Positions 7,644-17,426 of a stretch of DNA of 64,000 nucleotides are shown piece by piece; within the stretch, counting starts at the first letter, position 1, and each line of letters begins with the position of its first letter. A program made the position numbers and the translations under genes. The notes under the pieces are model-generated. The model did no database searches. It was not told where the DNA came from and worked only from the letters and a program-made list of their open reading frames with translations. The stretch is from Marinifilum_A sediminis (GTDB lineage: Bacteria > Bacteroidota > Bacteroidia > Bacteroidales > Marinifilaceae), in the NCBI GenBank assembly GCA_947496465.1, contig CANMCX010000002.1, forward strand, positions 496,001 to 560,000, in the 5' to 3' direction.

Positions 7644-9506
7644 TTATTCTTTATTTTCCTTAATTGGCAACTTGTAATCTAAAGGATAATCTTCCAATTT
7701 CTTGTACCAGGTAAAATACAGTACTATACTTGATACAATAAATATTAAAATCACCCAAGTCATGGACATGTACTCACCAATTACAAGAAATATTGGTATC
7801 AATACCAGCATCATCTGCCACCCCGTACCAATGGTACAGTTCATCATATCTCTCCAAAAATTGTTATTTGGTTTAGCTTCTGGTTTCTGTTCTTTCAATT
7901 TCAGATAAACAGGCTTCCAAAAACCCCAAGGGCGAACACTATCGTAGAATTTTATCAACACCTCATCGGGCTCAGGTTTGGTTACCAAACTTCCAATTAT
8001 TGATGCCGCAAATGCAAACAAGAAAATAAATGGGAAAGCATATATTGGTGATACTTCAGAAAAAACCAAGGGTGCAATTAGAGAAGCTAACAAACCTGCT
8101 ACCATTCCCGAGAAGTAACCATATCCGTTAAATCTCCACCAAACCCATTTCAATAAATTCGATGCTGTGTATCCTCCAAATAAAGCACCTACCAACCATT
8201 TCATTACAGTATCGATACTTTCAGCAAAAAAACCAAAGAAAATACCTATTGCAACTACAGCAAAAGATGCCAAATAAGACATTCTAATGTATTTTTTTTG
8301 CGATGCATTCGGATTGATAAACTTCTTGTAAATATCATTAACAATATAAGCCGGACCAGCATTTACATTTGCTGCAAATGTTGACATGAATGCTGCAACT
8401 AAACCTGCAAGTAATAATCCTTTGGCTCCTGTTGGGATGAAATTATTTAAGGCATAAGGCAATACCATTTCAAAATCGATATTATCGCCCATTTTATTAA
8501 ACTCTGGCGCCAAATAAACCAGTGCCAAAACTGCTAAACCAGCTATCATTAAATAACGAGGAATAAACAATACCAAGGAAACAATACCACTCATCTTCGC
8601 AGCATCCTTTGGAGTTTCAGTTGATAAAATTCGTTGCATATCATAACTCGGAACAGGACCAGCTATACTTACCAACATTCCTTTAAAAATCATCATCATC
8701 ATTAATACCGAGAATAGTGAATATCCATCTGTATCAATCTTGTTGTTAACTGCTGGTATAATATGATCCCAATTCAGATCCAGGTTCCAGCCAAAGAAAA
8801 CATCTTTCCAACCTGCAGGAATAGCTGCTGTCACCTGTTCGGGTGTTACCAATGAAATCGCAATTACACCAACTAGAATACAGGCAATGGTCATAATCAG
8901 GAATTGAAGTACCTCGGTAAATACAACTGAATACATTCCTCCCTTAATCACATAAAGTGTTGTTATACCCATTATTACAATGGCATACATGTGTTCAGAA
9001 CTAATTATTAATCCTGAAATTTGAGTTTTTAAATCCCAAGGGAAAAATGTTTGAGCAAATTTACCAACGCCAACAAATCCGTAGGTGATGAATCCAATAA
9101 CACTGACAATCGCAAACAGTACTACTATTAAATGTGATAATTGTGATCCTCTATCATTTCCAAATCTGGTTTTTAACCATTCGGCACCTGTCATTACATT
9201 CGACCTTCGCAGCCAAACTGCCAGGAACATCATTAAAAAAATTTGATTCCAAACGGGCCAAAGCCAGGGAATCCAAACCGATTTTAAACCATAAACAAAC
9301 AAAATGGTAACCGTCCACATGGTTCCAGTAATGTCGAACATGCCTGATGCATTGGAAATTCCAAGCATATACCATGGTATTTTATTTCCTCCCAAAAAGT
9401 AATTGGAAAGATTTTTTGATGCTTTATTAGAAAGAAAATAACCTATGAAAATGGTTAAGATAATGTATCCTACAATTATGGATAGATCGAGTGTAGATAA
9501 ATTCAT
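7644..9506 (-). CDS. Sodium:solute symporter (SSS family)
   Basis: Inner-membrane carrier of 620 residues with about 14 membrane segments. The start TLDLSIIVGYIILTIFIGYFL and the SNYFLGG segment are the usual SSS family opening. SNASGMFDITGT and GLLLAGLVAAFMSTFAANVNAGP contain the helix-1 and helix-8 residues around the sodium sites. An extra cytoplasmic part (about 500-560) with KPEPDEVLIKFYDSVRPWGFWKPV is typical of SglT-like carriers in Bacteroidota sugar loci. It stands between the AmpG-like carrier and GH130 in the same strand and close spacing, so it probably imports mannose or a released disaccharide. Confidence 0.88.
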   Translation of the reverse strand: MNLSTLDLSIIVGYIILTIFIGYFLSNKASKNLSNYFLGGNKIPWYMLGISNASGMFDITGTMWTVTILFVYGLKSVWIPWLWPVWNQIFLMMFLAVWLRRSNVMTGAEWLKTRFGNDRGSQLSHLIVVLFAIVSVIGFITYGFVGVGKFAQTFFPWDLKTQISGLIISSEHMYAIVIMGITTLYVIKGGMYSVVFTEVLQFLIMTIACILVGVIAISLVTPEQVTAAIPAGWKDVFFGWNLDLNWDHIIPAVNNKIDTDGYSLFSVLMMMMIFKGMLVSIAGPVPSYDMQRILSTETPKDAAKMSGIVSLVLFIPRYLMIAGLAVLALVYLAPEFNKMGDNIDFEMVLPYALNNFIPTGAKGLLLAGLVAAFMSTFAANVNAGPAYIVNDIYKKFINPNASQKKYIRMSYLASFAVVAIGIFFGFFAESIDTVMKWLVGALFGGYTASNLLKWVWWRFNGYGYFSGMVAGLLASLIAPLVFSEVSPIYAFPFIFLFAFAASIIGSLVTKPEPDEVLIKFYDSVRPWGFWKPVYLKLKEQKPEAKPNNNFWRDMMNCTIGTGWQMMLVLIPIFLVIGEYMSMTWVILIFIVSSIVLYFTWYKKLEDYPLDYKLPIKENKE

Positions 9507-9522
9507 TTACTAAAAATAAAAT

Positions 9523-10815
9523 TTATTTTTCATTTTCATCAGCTTCGCTTTCTTCTGAATGAACAAAAGGGACATATTTTGCTGCCAGAAGAGATGGAAT
9601 TATAACAACGAGAATGCATATAAAAAACAATTTATAACCCAACCAATCACTCATAAAACCACTTACCATACCCGGTATCATAATACCCAAATTCATGATT
9701 CCAGTAGCAAATGCATAGTGAGCCATCTTATATTTTCCTGGAGCAACCTGTTGCATCATAAACAGCATTAAACCCACAAAACCAAAACCATAAACAAAAT
9801 ATTCAACAACAACAGCTGATCCAATTAAAAATAAACTCTCCGGGCGATAAATGGCCAATAGAGCGTAAATAATAAATTGGACATTAAAAATACAAACCAA
9901 TGTAAATAAAGATTTTTTTAAGCCTCTTGCTGAAATATAATAACCTGCTAAAATTGAACCCAAAACAAAAGCTGCAGAACCAAAGACACCATAAATAAGT
10001 CCAATTTGTGAAGTACTAAGCCCTAAACCTCCATCTTCGATTGCTGCTTTAAAAAACAAAGGGGCAATTTTAATAGCAAAACCTTCGGTAAAACGATATA
10101 CAATAATGAAGCAAATAAACCAACCAATATATTTTTTCTGGAAAAAGGTTTTGATAACATCCCACAAAGTTTTAAATCCCTCGTTGAATGAAGTAACCTC
10201 ACTGCTTGCATTTCCTCCCGATGGTAACATTTTAATATGATACAATGCTAACGAAATCATAATTATCGAGTAGGTAGCCATAACAACCATCCACGCATGT
10301 AGTACTCCAAAGCGTTCCTCAAGAACACCTGCTAAATAAACAAAAGCACCAGCAGTTAAGATTTTCGCCAAATTATACGAAGCTCCTTGCCATCCAATAT
10401 ATTTTGCTTGTTCTTTCCCTGATAAAACACTCAGGTAAACTCCGTCAGTAGCAATATCGTGTGTTGCACCACTAAAGGCAACAACTGCTAACAAAGCAAT
10501 AGAATATGTAAAAAAACTATCTAATGGTAAAGTCATCACCACCAGAGCAAATGATAAGCCTGTTACAAGTTGGGTTGCAACTACAAAGTGCTTTTTTGTT
10601 TTAAACATTTCTAACATTGGACTCCATAACGGCTTTAATGTCCAGGGTAACATGATAAGTGAAGTCCAAAATGCAATTAAAGAATCGGATACTCCAAAAC
10701 TCTTAAACATCAGCACTGAAGCCTGAGCTATAGCAATAAAGGGTAAACCCATCGCAAAATATGCAGTTGGAATCCAAGTAGCTGGGTGTTTTTGTATTTT
10801 ATTCGTTTTTGACAT
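9523..10815 (-). CDS. AmpG-like major facilitator transporter
   Basis: 430 residues with 12 predicted membrane helices. The layout PTAYFAMGLPFIAIAQASVLMFKSFGVSD and PWTLKPLWSPMLEMFKTKK resembles the AmpG branch of MFS carriers. The SGATHDIATDGVYLSVL stretch is the family's helix-4 signature (HDIATDG). AmpG relatives carry GlcNAc-containing muropeptides, and relatives in Bacteroidota glycan loci sit beside GH130 genes. I therefore infer import of a Man-GlcNAc-type disaccharide to the cytoplasm, where GH130 would act. It is followed 16 bases later by the SSS symporter. The C-terminal tail is acidic (SEESEADENEK). Confidence 0.82.
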   Translation of the reverse strand: MSKTNKIQKHPATWIPTAYFAMGLPFIAIAQASVLMFKSFGVSDSLIAFWTSLIMLPWTLKPLWSPMLEMFKTKKHFVVATQLVTGLSFALVVMTLPLDSFFTYSIALLAVVAFSGATHDIATDGVYLSVLSGKEQAKYIGWQGASYNLAKILTAGAFVYLAGVLEERFGVLHAWMVVMATYSIIMISLALYHIKMLPSGGNASSEVTSFNEGFKTLWDVIKTFFQKKYIGWFICFIIVYRFTEGFAIKIAPLFFKAAIEDGGLGLSTSQIGLIYGVFGSAAFVLGSILAGYYISARGLKKSLFTLVCIFNVQFIIYALLAIYRPESLFLIGSAVVVEYFVYGFGFVGLMLFMMQQVAPGKYKMAHYAFATGIMNLGIMIPGMVSGFMSDWLGYKLFFICILVVIIPSLLAAKYVPFVHSEESEADENEK

Positions 10816-10849
10816 CTATTTTATTACTAATATTAGAATGTTATGTTTT

Positions 10850-13084
10850 TTATTTTTTAAGAAAAAATTCCAATTTCCCTCCCTCAGTTATTGTTTTGTG
10901 ATTAATGAAATAAGAGTTTTGCTTCTTATCATTCATCATCATTTTTTCAATGAACAAATCATCTTTGCTCTTACGGTGAGTAAGAATTTCAAATGTTTTT
11001 CCATTATGAAATTCAGGATCCAATTCAATAGTGATTTTATCGAAAACTGGAGCAGTTAAAGCATAATTCATATCGCCTGGGCAAACAGGATACATTCCTG
11101 TCATAGCATAAACAATCCATGCAGATAAAGTACCACAATCGTCATTACCAGGAATACCATCAGGAGCATTCTTATAATAGGTATCAATTAAATTTCGCAC
11201 CTCTTTCTGTGCTCTCCACTCTTCTCCCTTAAAATAGTTAAACAAGAACGGGTAATGAATGTCAGGCTCGTTTGCCATATCAAACAAATCCTCATCGAAT
11301 ACCTTCTGCAATTTGTTCACGAAATTTCGCTTTCCGCCCATTAGCTTACTCAATCCGTAAACATCATGAGGAACACAGAAAGTATACTGCCAGGCTGTTC
11401 CTTCATGAAATCCTGGCGAAGGTTCAAAATTCTCTCCTTGTTTAGGATTAAAATTCTTTAGGAAGGTACCGTCCTCCATTTTAGGTCGAATCATTTGGAA
11501 TTCTTTATCGAAATACTCCTTGTATCCCATAGATTGATTCAAGAATTTCTTGTAATCAGCTTTTTTATCCAAAGCTTTAGCGAATTGTGCTAAATTCCAA
11601 TCAGCAATATAATATTCCAATGCATGCGATACTGAATTGTCAAATTCCTCGCGAATTGGCACATATCCTTCCGCCAAATAATGATCGATATCTGGTCTTA
11701 GCTTGTTATTCTTTCCTTCGGTTGTTGCCGATTTGTACATGGCTTCATAGGCAGCTTCCACGTCAAAATCAGTCAATCCTCGTAAATAAGTATCTACAAT
11801 TACAGGAATGGACGGATCGCCTTCCATTACATGAGTTTCCATAGAATTCAATTCCCATTTTGGCAACCAAGCACTCTCTTTGTACATATCAACCATAGAG
11901 CGAACCATATCCAATTGTTCTTTTGGATATATCAAAGCCATTAATGGATGATAATTTCGATAGGTATCCCACAATGAAAACACCGTATAACGATTGCAGT
12001 CTTTGGTTTCTTTAATCTCGTAAGATTCCATTGCCGGATATTGTCCATTTACATCGTTAATGATGTTCGGATGAATTTGAGTGTGATACAATGCAGTATA
12101 GAAAATGGTTTTCTGATCATCGGTTCCACCTTCTACCTTGATTCTACCAAGTATATCATTCCACTCCTGCTCAGCTTGTGTTCTTGTCTTTTCAAAATCA
12201 AAATTGTTCGATTCTGTTTCCAAATTTAATCTTGCATTTTCAATACTTACATAGGAAACACCAACTTCTACAAGAATTTGTTCTTGCTCTTTGGTATTGA
12301 AAGTGAAAAATGCTCCAACTTCATCACCATACATTTCCTGAGAGAAATTTGGGTAGTACTTGAATTGACCATCCGTATCACTCCAAGCTGATTCAGCCTG
12401 CATTTCAGGCATCTTTTTCCATGTTCCAAACTCTTCAGCTTCCTTGCTAAATCTTGCAACAAAATAAACAGTTCTTTCCGATCCATCGTTATAGCAAAAG
12501 GATCCTGTCATTCGAGAGCCTTCAATCTCTCGATTGTTTACAATTCGAACTTTTGCTCCCGATTCGTTTGTCAATCCTAATCCCAAATTCAAAAGGATAT
12601 TCGATTTCCCTTCTGGAAAAGTGTATCGACTAATTCCACTTCGTAGAGTAGAACTCAATTCGGTTTTAATATCATACTTTTCAAGATCCGTAGCATAATA
12701 ACCCGGAGTAGCCTCCTGATTTTTCATAATTGATCCGTATTCCTTGTGATTTGCATTTACCTCTCCTGTTGTCGGCATCAAAAGAATAACTCCCAAATCA
12801 GGGCAACCAACGCCACTCAAATTTACATGCGAGAAACCTGTCAAAAAAGTATTGTCCCAGGAATATGGTGTAGACCACCATCGGGCATCTTTATCCCAAG
12901 TATTGATATCGGATCCTGAAACATTGAACGGAGTAACTGAAACCATTCCTCGAGGCACTATAGCACCAGGATTCGTTGTTCCAAAATTAGTAGTTCCAAT
13001 AAAGGGATTGACGTATTCTGTGTATTGGCTAAAGCCATTTGTACAAAGTAAAAATAGAAGTGAAATTCCTAATAAGCGCTTCAT
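10850..13084 (-). CDS. GH92 alpha-mannosidase (copy A)
   Basis: Calcium-dependent exo-alpha-mannosidase family. I choose the ATG at 13084, because MKRLLGISLLFLLCTNGFSQ is then a clean signal peptide cut after a small residue. An in-frame ATG at 13105 would add seven residues. The family start EYVNPFIGT, the acid-bearing EGTAWQYTFCVPHD (about residue 561) and the base-bearing GNDDCGTLSAW (about 647) are all present. The segment before that, NEPDIHYPFLFNY, differs from the NEPSHHITY form of copy C, so linkage preference may differ. It has its own 287-base upstream gap with a motif shared with the susC promoter. No lipobox is visible, which suggests a periplasmic protein. Confidence 0.92.
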   Translation of the reverse strand: MKRLLGISLLFLLCTNGFSQYTEYVNPFIGTTNFGTTNPGAIVPRGMVSVTPFNVSGSDINTWDKDARWWSTPYSWDNTFLTGFSHVNLSGVGCPDLGVILLMPTTGEVNANHKEYGSIMKNQEATPGYYATDLEKYDIKTELSSTLRSGISRYTFPEGKSNILLNLGLGLTNESGAKVRIVNNREIEGSRMTGSFCYNDGSERTVYFVARFSKEAEEFGTWKKMPEMQAESAWSDTDGQFKYYPNFSQEMYGDEVGAFFTFNTKEQEQILVEVGVSYVSIENARLNLETESNNFDFEKTRTQAEQEWNDILGRIKVEGGTDDQKTIFYTALYHTQIHPNIINDVNGQYPAMESYEIKETKDCNRYTVFSLWDTYRNYHPLMALIYPKEQLDMVRSMVDMYKESAWLPKWELNSMETHVMEGDPSIPVIVDTYLRGLTDFDVEAAYEAMYKSATTEGKNNKLRPDIDHYLAEGYVPIREEFDNSVSHALEYYIADWNLAQFAKALDKKADYKKFLNQSMGYKEYFDKEFQMIRPKMEDGTFLKNFNPKQGENFEPSPGFHEGTAWQYTFCVPHDVYGLSKLMGGKRNFVNKLQKVFDEDLFDMANEPDIHYPFLFNYFKGEEWRAQKEVRNLIDTYYKNAPDGIPGNDDCGTLSAWIVYAMTGMYPVCPGDMNYALTAPVFDKITIELDPEFHNGKTFEILTHRKSKDDLFIEKMMMNDKKQNSYFINHKTITEGGKLEFFLKK

Positions 13085-13316
13085 CTGTTTAAAATTTATA
13101 TTCATTTACCAGATGGAACTCTCAATAAATTTTAATCATTCTCTTGTATGTAATTTAGAATGTTAAAATTCATGTTCGTTTCATCAATTTAGGTTTTGTT
13201 GAGTTCGTGGTTGTTAAAAACATACCGAACGGGATTTTCGCTAGCCAAGCTCTTTCCCGATCGGTTATCTAATTTCTAATCTATAATTCAAATTAAGCCC
13301 TTTATGATTAAATGAT

Positions 13317-13359
13317 GATTAATATTTAGATTAATCCATCAAATGAATCATTAATCAAA
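13317..13359 (-). promoter_or_regulatory. Candidate regulatory site upstream of GH92 copy A, shared with susC
   Basis: Starts GATTAATATT and ends CATTAATCAAA with an extra ATTAAT inside. The same two ends stand exactly 43 bases apart upstream of susC (30588-30630). It lies about 230-275 bases before the GH92 start. The role as a regulator site is inference. Confidence 0.45.
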
Positions 13360-13371
13360 TGAAAAGGTAAA

Positions 13372-15378
13372 TTAATTCTCAATTGGAGCAATTACAACTG
13401 CCTGTCCTCCACTCTCTATCATTTTTACAGATAATTTGCTTTTAGAATCAACAGTTAACTCCGTAATTTCAATATCCGTTGGATTGTTTTCCAGACTTGC
13501 ATCCTTTCCATCAGCAAAAATACTAGCCATATATTTTTTGCCATCCTTTAAAAAGGACAAATCAATTTCCACATTTCTACTGTTCTCATCTGTGATTGTT
13601 CCAATATACCAGTTGTCTCCTTTTCGTCTGGCTACAGAATAAACATCTCCAATTTCAGCAAGAAGAACCTTCGACTCATCAAAATCTGCCGGTAGTTTCT
13701 CGAAAAATTCAAATGCTGGCTGATCTTCGTAATTGCTTACCAAATCAGAAGCCATTTGCAATGGACTGTACAAACAAACCCAAAGTGCTAGCTGTTTTGC
13801 CAGAGTCGTATTCACACGACTATTTCCTTTGTCATTACTATTCCATTGGATGTACTCTTTTCTGTTTTTGTACAGAATATCGAATGTTCCAGGAGTGTAA
13901 TCAATAGGACCTCCCAAACATCTGGTAAATGGTAAAATTACATGATGCTCTGGTAGATTTCCCTCACTCCATCCGTTCCACTCCATTCCACGAGCACCTT
14001 CACGAGTCATCATGTTTGGATAAGTACGACTAATTCCTGTAGCCTTTATTGGTTCATGCGCATCAATCATCAAGTGATATTTGGCAGCTGTTTCAACAAC
14101 CTTTCTGTAATGTTGTACCATTTTTTGCCCGTGATGAAAGTGTCCATTTGGAATTGGACCAGCATAACCAGTCTTTAAAGTTCTAATTCCATTATCATGC
14201 AATTTAGCAAAGGCATCTTCCATGCACTCTTCATAAAAAATGTAATCGCCTCCTGTTTCGTGATGACCTATTAATTCTACATCCTTTGATTTTGCATATT
14301 TCACCAATTCGTCGAAATCAAAATCGGCATAAGGTGTTTGTTGGTCGAAAGCTCTGGGTTTTCCCCAATTTTCCCAACCAGTATTCCAACCTTCTGCTAA
14401 AACTGCATGAACTCCATTTTCTGAAGCAAAATCAATATATCTTTTCATATTCTCAGTGGTAGCTCCATGCTTAGGTCCCATTGTCCAGGTTTCAACTCCC
14501 AAATGCATTCCCCACCAAATTCCAATGTATTTCATTGGCTGAATCCAAGAGGTATCCTCTAATTTACATGGTTCATTTAAATTCTGAATTAAGTTGGATT
14601 CAACCAAACCTGCAGCCGACTTAGTAATTGTAATGGTTCTCCATGGAGAGATAATTGCCCCTTTTGCTTTCACCTTAATTCCATCAGGCCAAGGCACAAG
14701 GTTCGCCTGGAAATGTGTTTCTCCAGTATTTTTCAATGTCATTCCGGCATAATCAGTAAGATTGGCTTCATGAATGCTTATATAGTTACCATCAACAGTC
14801 TTAAAAGTTGCAGGAGTATTGGCATTCTTCACCTCATCAATTTTAGTGGTTCTATAAAGCATTTCGTAGCTTTCGAAATTGGCTGGAATAGTCCATGCAG
14901 TTCCATTATTTGTAATGTTGAACTCCGTTAATTCATTAATGATATTAATACTGTCAGTTCCTTTCTGCTTCGGTATTTCATATCTAAACCCTAATCCATC
15001 ATCAAATAACCGAACATACAAATTCAATTCTTTATTATCATGATTTCTCATGGATACTATCATTTCATTGTAGTTTTCCACAATCGTATGATTAGGTCCC
15101 CAAACAGGCTTCCATTCTTCATTTTTAGTCTCTCTTTGGATCTCAGTAATCTTTAATCCATTGCTAAAAATAGAATCACTTTTTAAAATTAGTCCCAGCC
15201 TTGAAGATGTAATAGCTTCATTGTTTTCAACATGAACAGTATAATACATTTGTCCACTCTCATTAACTTTCAACTCAAAACCAATATTACCATCAGGTGA
15301 TTTTAGATCTGCATGGTCTATCGTACCACAAGCACTAAAAAATAGTAATACCAGTATTGCAATTATTACCTTATTCAT
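13372..15378 (-). CDS. GH97 alpha-glucosidase/alpha-galactosidase family lipoprotein
   Basis: 668 residues with a lipoprotein signal ending LFFSAC (Cys17), so it is probably anchored in the periplasm or outer membrane. The N-terminal beta-sandwich (LKSPDGNIGFELKVN) and the barrel (GIWWGMHLGVETW) are those of the SusB-type GH97 family. Acidic motifs include GHHETGG (near 370), DAHEPIKATG (near 440) and MTREGARGMEWNGW (near 460), which bear the calcium and catalytic glutamates of inverting members. This favours alpha-glucosidase activity over the retaining alpha-galactosidase subgroup, but I am not certain. It follows GH65 by 2 bases, so the two are probably co-translated. Confidence 0.88.
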   Translation of the reverse strand: MNKVIIAILVLLFFSACGTIDHADLKSPDGNIGFELKVNESGQMYYTVHVENNEAITSSRLGLILKSDSIFSNGLKITEIQRETKNEEWKPVWGPNHTIVENYNEMIVSMRNHDNKELNLYVRLFDDGLGFRYEIPKQKGTDSINIINELTEFNITNNGTAWTIPANFESYEMLYRTTKIDEVKNANTPATFKTVDGNYISIHEANLTDYAGMTLKNTGETHFQANLVPWPDGIKVKAKGAIISPWRTITITKSAAGLVESNLIQNLNEPCKLEDTSWIQPMKYIGIWWGMHLGVETWTMGPKHGATTENMKRYIDFASENGVHAVLAEGWNTGWENWGKPRAFDQQTPYADFDFDELVKYAKSKDVELIGHHETGGDYIFYEECMEDAFAKLHDNGIRTLKTGYAGPIPNGHFHHGQKMVQHYRKVVETAAKYHLMIDAHEPIKATGISRTYPNMMTREGARGMEWNGWSEGNLPEHHVILPFTRCLGGPIDYTPGTFDILYKNRKEYIQWNSNDKGNSRVNTTLAKQLALWVCLYSPLQMASDLVSNYEDQPAFEFFEKLPADFDESKVLLAEIGDVYSVARRKGDNWYIGTITDENSRNVEIDLSFLKDGKKYMASIFADGKDASLENNPTDIEITELTVDSKSKLSVKMIESGGQAVVIAPIEN

Positions 15379-15380
15379 AA

Positions 15381-17426
15381 TTATTTAACCTCAAATGTTT
15401 TTAATTCAGGACCTACTCCCTTAATTGTTAATTTTTTCCATTGTTTTGGCAAACATGGATTTTTCTGTACAATACCTTTATCCGTCAAATGCAATCCACC
15501 AAAACCAAAAATTACAGCTTGTAACATTCCTCCCGCTCCTGTTGCGAAATACGGATTATTACTATATGCAGATTCAGATAAAGCTCCAAATGGTGCTCGT
15601 TTATTTGGTATATAGGCACGCTTGAATAATTCAAATGCTTTTTCTGGATTACCCAATCGAGCATAAAGAACAGATAGAACTGAATGAGACATCGCTGGTC
15701 CTTCCGGAGCCAGTTTAGATTCATAATAATTCAAATCGCTTTTGATGTCGTCCAGATTTTTAACTACCGAAAGTGGATAAGCCAAAAGATTTACATCCGC
15801 CTGTTTGATAATTTCACCATCGTAAGTTTTGTTCTCTTTCAGAACTCCATTTGGGAAATAATGAAAATTTAATGATTCTGCTAATTCGGACCACTTTTCA
15901 TTTGAATCTATGCCTAAAATTCTTGCTGCTCTATTTGCATATTGCAATGCGGTTTTTGCCGATCCGTTAGTAAAAGCATTATCATTAGCATGATGATAAA
16001 ACTCATTAGCTCCAACTACATTGTTTATAGAGTAAGTCCCATTTTCGTTTCTAACAGATCTGCTTACCCAAAAATCTGCGACCTCTTTTAGCATTGGATA
16101 ACCTATAGTTGAAAGCCATTTTTTATCACCAGTCATTCGAAAATAGTTCCAGAATGCAATTCCAATATCCGCAGTTATATGATGCTCAAACGTTCCAGTT
16201 AAAGCCCAGGTTGGTGTTGCTTCCTCTCCTGTTTCATCCGATTCCCATGGGAACATAGCTCCTTTATAACCAAAATTCACAGCTTTTTTCCTAGCCATAT
16301 CCAATCTATCAAAGCGATAATTTAAAAGAGATTTTGCAATATCCTGATTAAAGATCAATAATGGTGGATACATCCATAACTCTGTATCCCAAAATACATG
16401 ACCATTGTATCCCTGTGCCGATAAACCCATTGGAGCAATGCTCAAATTTGAATCATCTCGTGCAAAAGAATACAAATGATACAAGGCCAGACGAACATCT
16501 TGTTGCGATTCTAAATCTCCTTCAATAATTATATCACCTTCCCACAAATCATTCCAAAGTTCCAGATGTCTCTCTAAAACAGCTTTCTTATTTCCAAGCA
16601 ACTGAAAAACAACCATTCGTTCCGATTCACTCTTAGGGTCATAAAAATCCTGTGTGGTACAAACTGCACCAGCCCAGGCAAATTGGTAGGTTTCCCCTTT
16701 TCTCAGATCTTGTGTAAAACTCAATTCATGATGCAGAGAATCTTTAATATGATGTTTTAAATCAGGAGTTTCTTCTTCAAAAATAAACGATGCTGTAGTA
16801 GCCAGATGGTGTTTCCCAAAAGGACTATCCGCTACAGTTTGTAAAATCGGCATTCTTGCATCCAAATCCTGCATAACGCGATACCCGGATACTACATCCT
16901 TATATTCCTTTGGACAAATAATTTGCCCACCTACCCGAATTCTAATATTTTTCTTTAACGAAACTACATCAACATCTATCATTCCTGAATATGGCATTCC
17001 TCGTAAAGCATAAGTTGTAAAAGAAAAATCTGCATAATCTTTAAATCTACATGTAGTTATAAATGCAGCCTTCTTCATATCCAAGGTCTGTTTCCACTTG
17101 GAGCAATTTTCCGTTTTCAAAGTATCTCCTGAAATGATAATTTCAAGGTTTGAAAAATTAATACCCAACAAAACCTTACTAACACCAAATTTCGATTCCT
17201 TATCGAATACATGATTCAAAACAATCGCTTTTGTTTTGCCAGGATGTTCAGATGGTAGTAATCCTATTCGACCATTTGCAACAGATATTCCTGTATAATT
17301 TGAATAATCATTGGTAACTATATTCCACTCATCTCCAAATTGATTTTGAGCTGTAAGACCACTGATATAGTTTACACAGATCAAAAACAAAAAAATTCTT
17401 CTAAACTTAATATTCAATTTATACAT
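15381..17426 (-). CDS. GH65 family alpha-glucoside hydrolase or phosphorylase
   Basis: 681 residues from the ATG at 17426, chosen because it overlaps the GH125 stop by only 8 bases and opens a signal peptide (RRIFLFLICVNYISGLTAQ). The (alpha/alpha)6 barrel shows WDTELWMYPPLL, KGAMFPWESDETGEE and VVGANEFYHHANDNAFTN, whose Glu (about residue 475) fits the family's general acid. Known GH65 members act on kojibiose, trehalose, maltose or nigerose, mostly with phosphate in the cytoplasm. An exported member cannot rely on cytoplasmic phosphate, so hydrolysis, for example of kojibiose-type alpha-1,2-glucosyl ends, is more likely. That is inference. An upstream in-frame ATG exists at 17450. Confidence 0.85.
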   Translation of the reverse strand: MYKLNIKFRRIFLFLICVNYISGLTAQNQFGDEWNIVTNDYSNYTGISVANGRIGLLPSEHPGKTKAIVLNHVFDKESKFGVSKVLLGINFSNLEIIISGDTLKTENCSKWKQTLDMKKAAFITTCRFKDYADFSFTTYALRGMPYSGMIDVDVVSLKKNIRIRVGGQIICPKEYKDVVSGYRVMQDLDARMPILQTVADSPFGKHHLATTASFIFEEETPDLKHHIKDSLHHELSFTQDLRKGETYQFAWAGAVCTTQDFYDPKSESERMVVFQLLGNKKAVLERHLELWNDLWEGDIIIEGDLESQQDVRLALYHLYSFARDDSNLSIAPMGLSAQGYNGHVFWDTELWMYPPLLIFNQDIAKSLLNYRFDRLDMARKKAVNFGYKGAMFPWESDETGEEATPTWALTGTFEHHITADIGIAFWNYFRMTGDKKWLSTIGYPMLKEVADFWVSRSVRNENGTYSINNVVGANEFYHHANDNAFTNGSAKTALQYANRAARILGIDSNEKWSELAESLNFHYFPNGVLKENKTYDGEIIKQADVNLLAYPLSVVKNLDDIKSDLNYYESKLAPEGPAMSHSVLSVLYARLGNPEKAFELFKRAYIPNKRAPFGALSESAYSNNPYFATGAGGMLQAVIFGFGGLHLTDKGIVQKNPCLPKQWKKLTIKGVGPELKTFEVK

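Noticed and set aside
13372..15378. Calling GH97 an alpha-galactosidase
   Set aside because: The glutamate-bearing motifs fit the inverting alpha-glucosidase type better. The choice remains uncertain.
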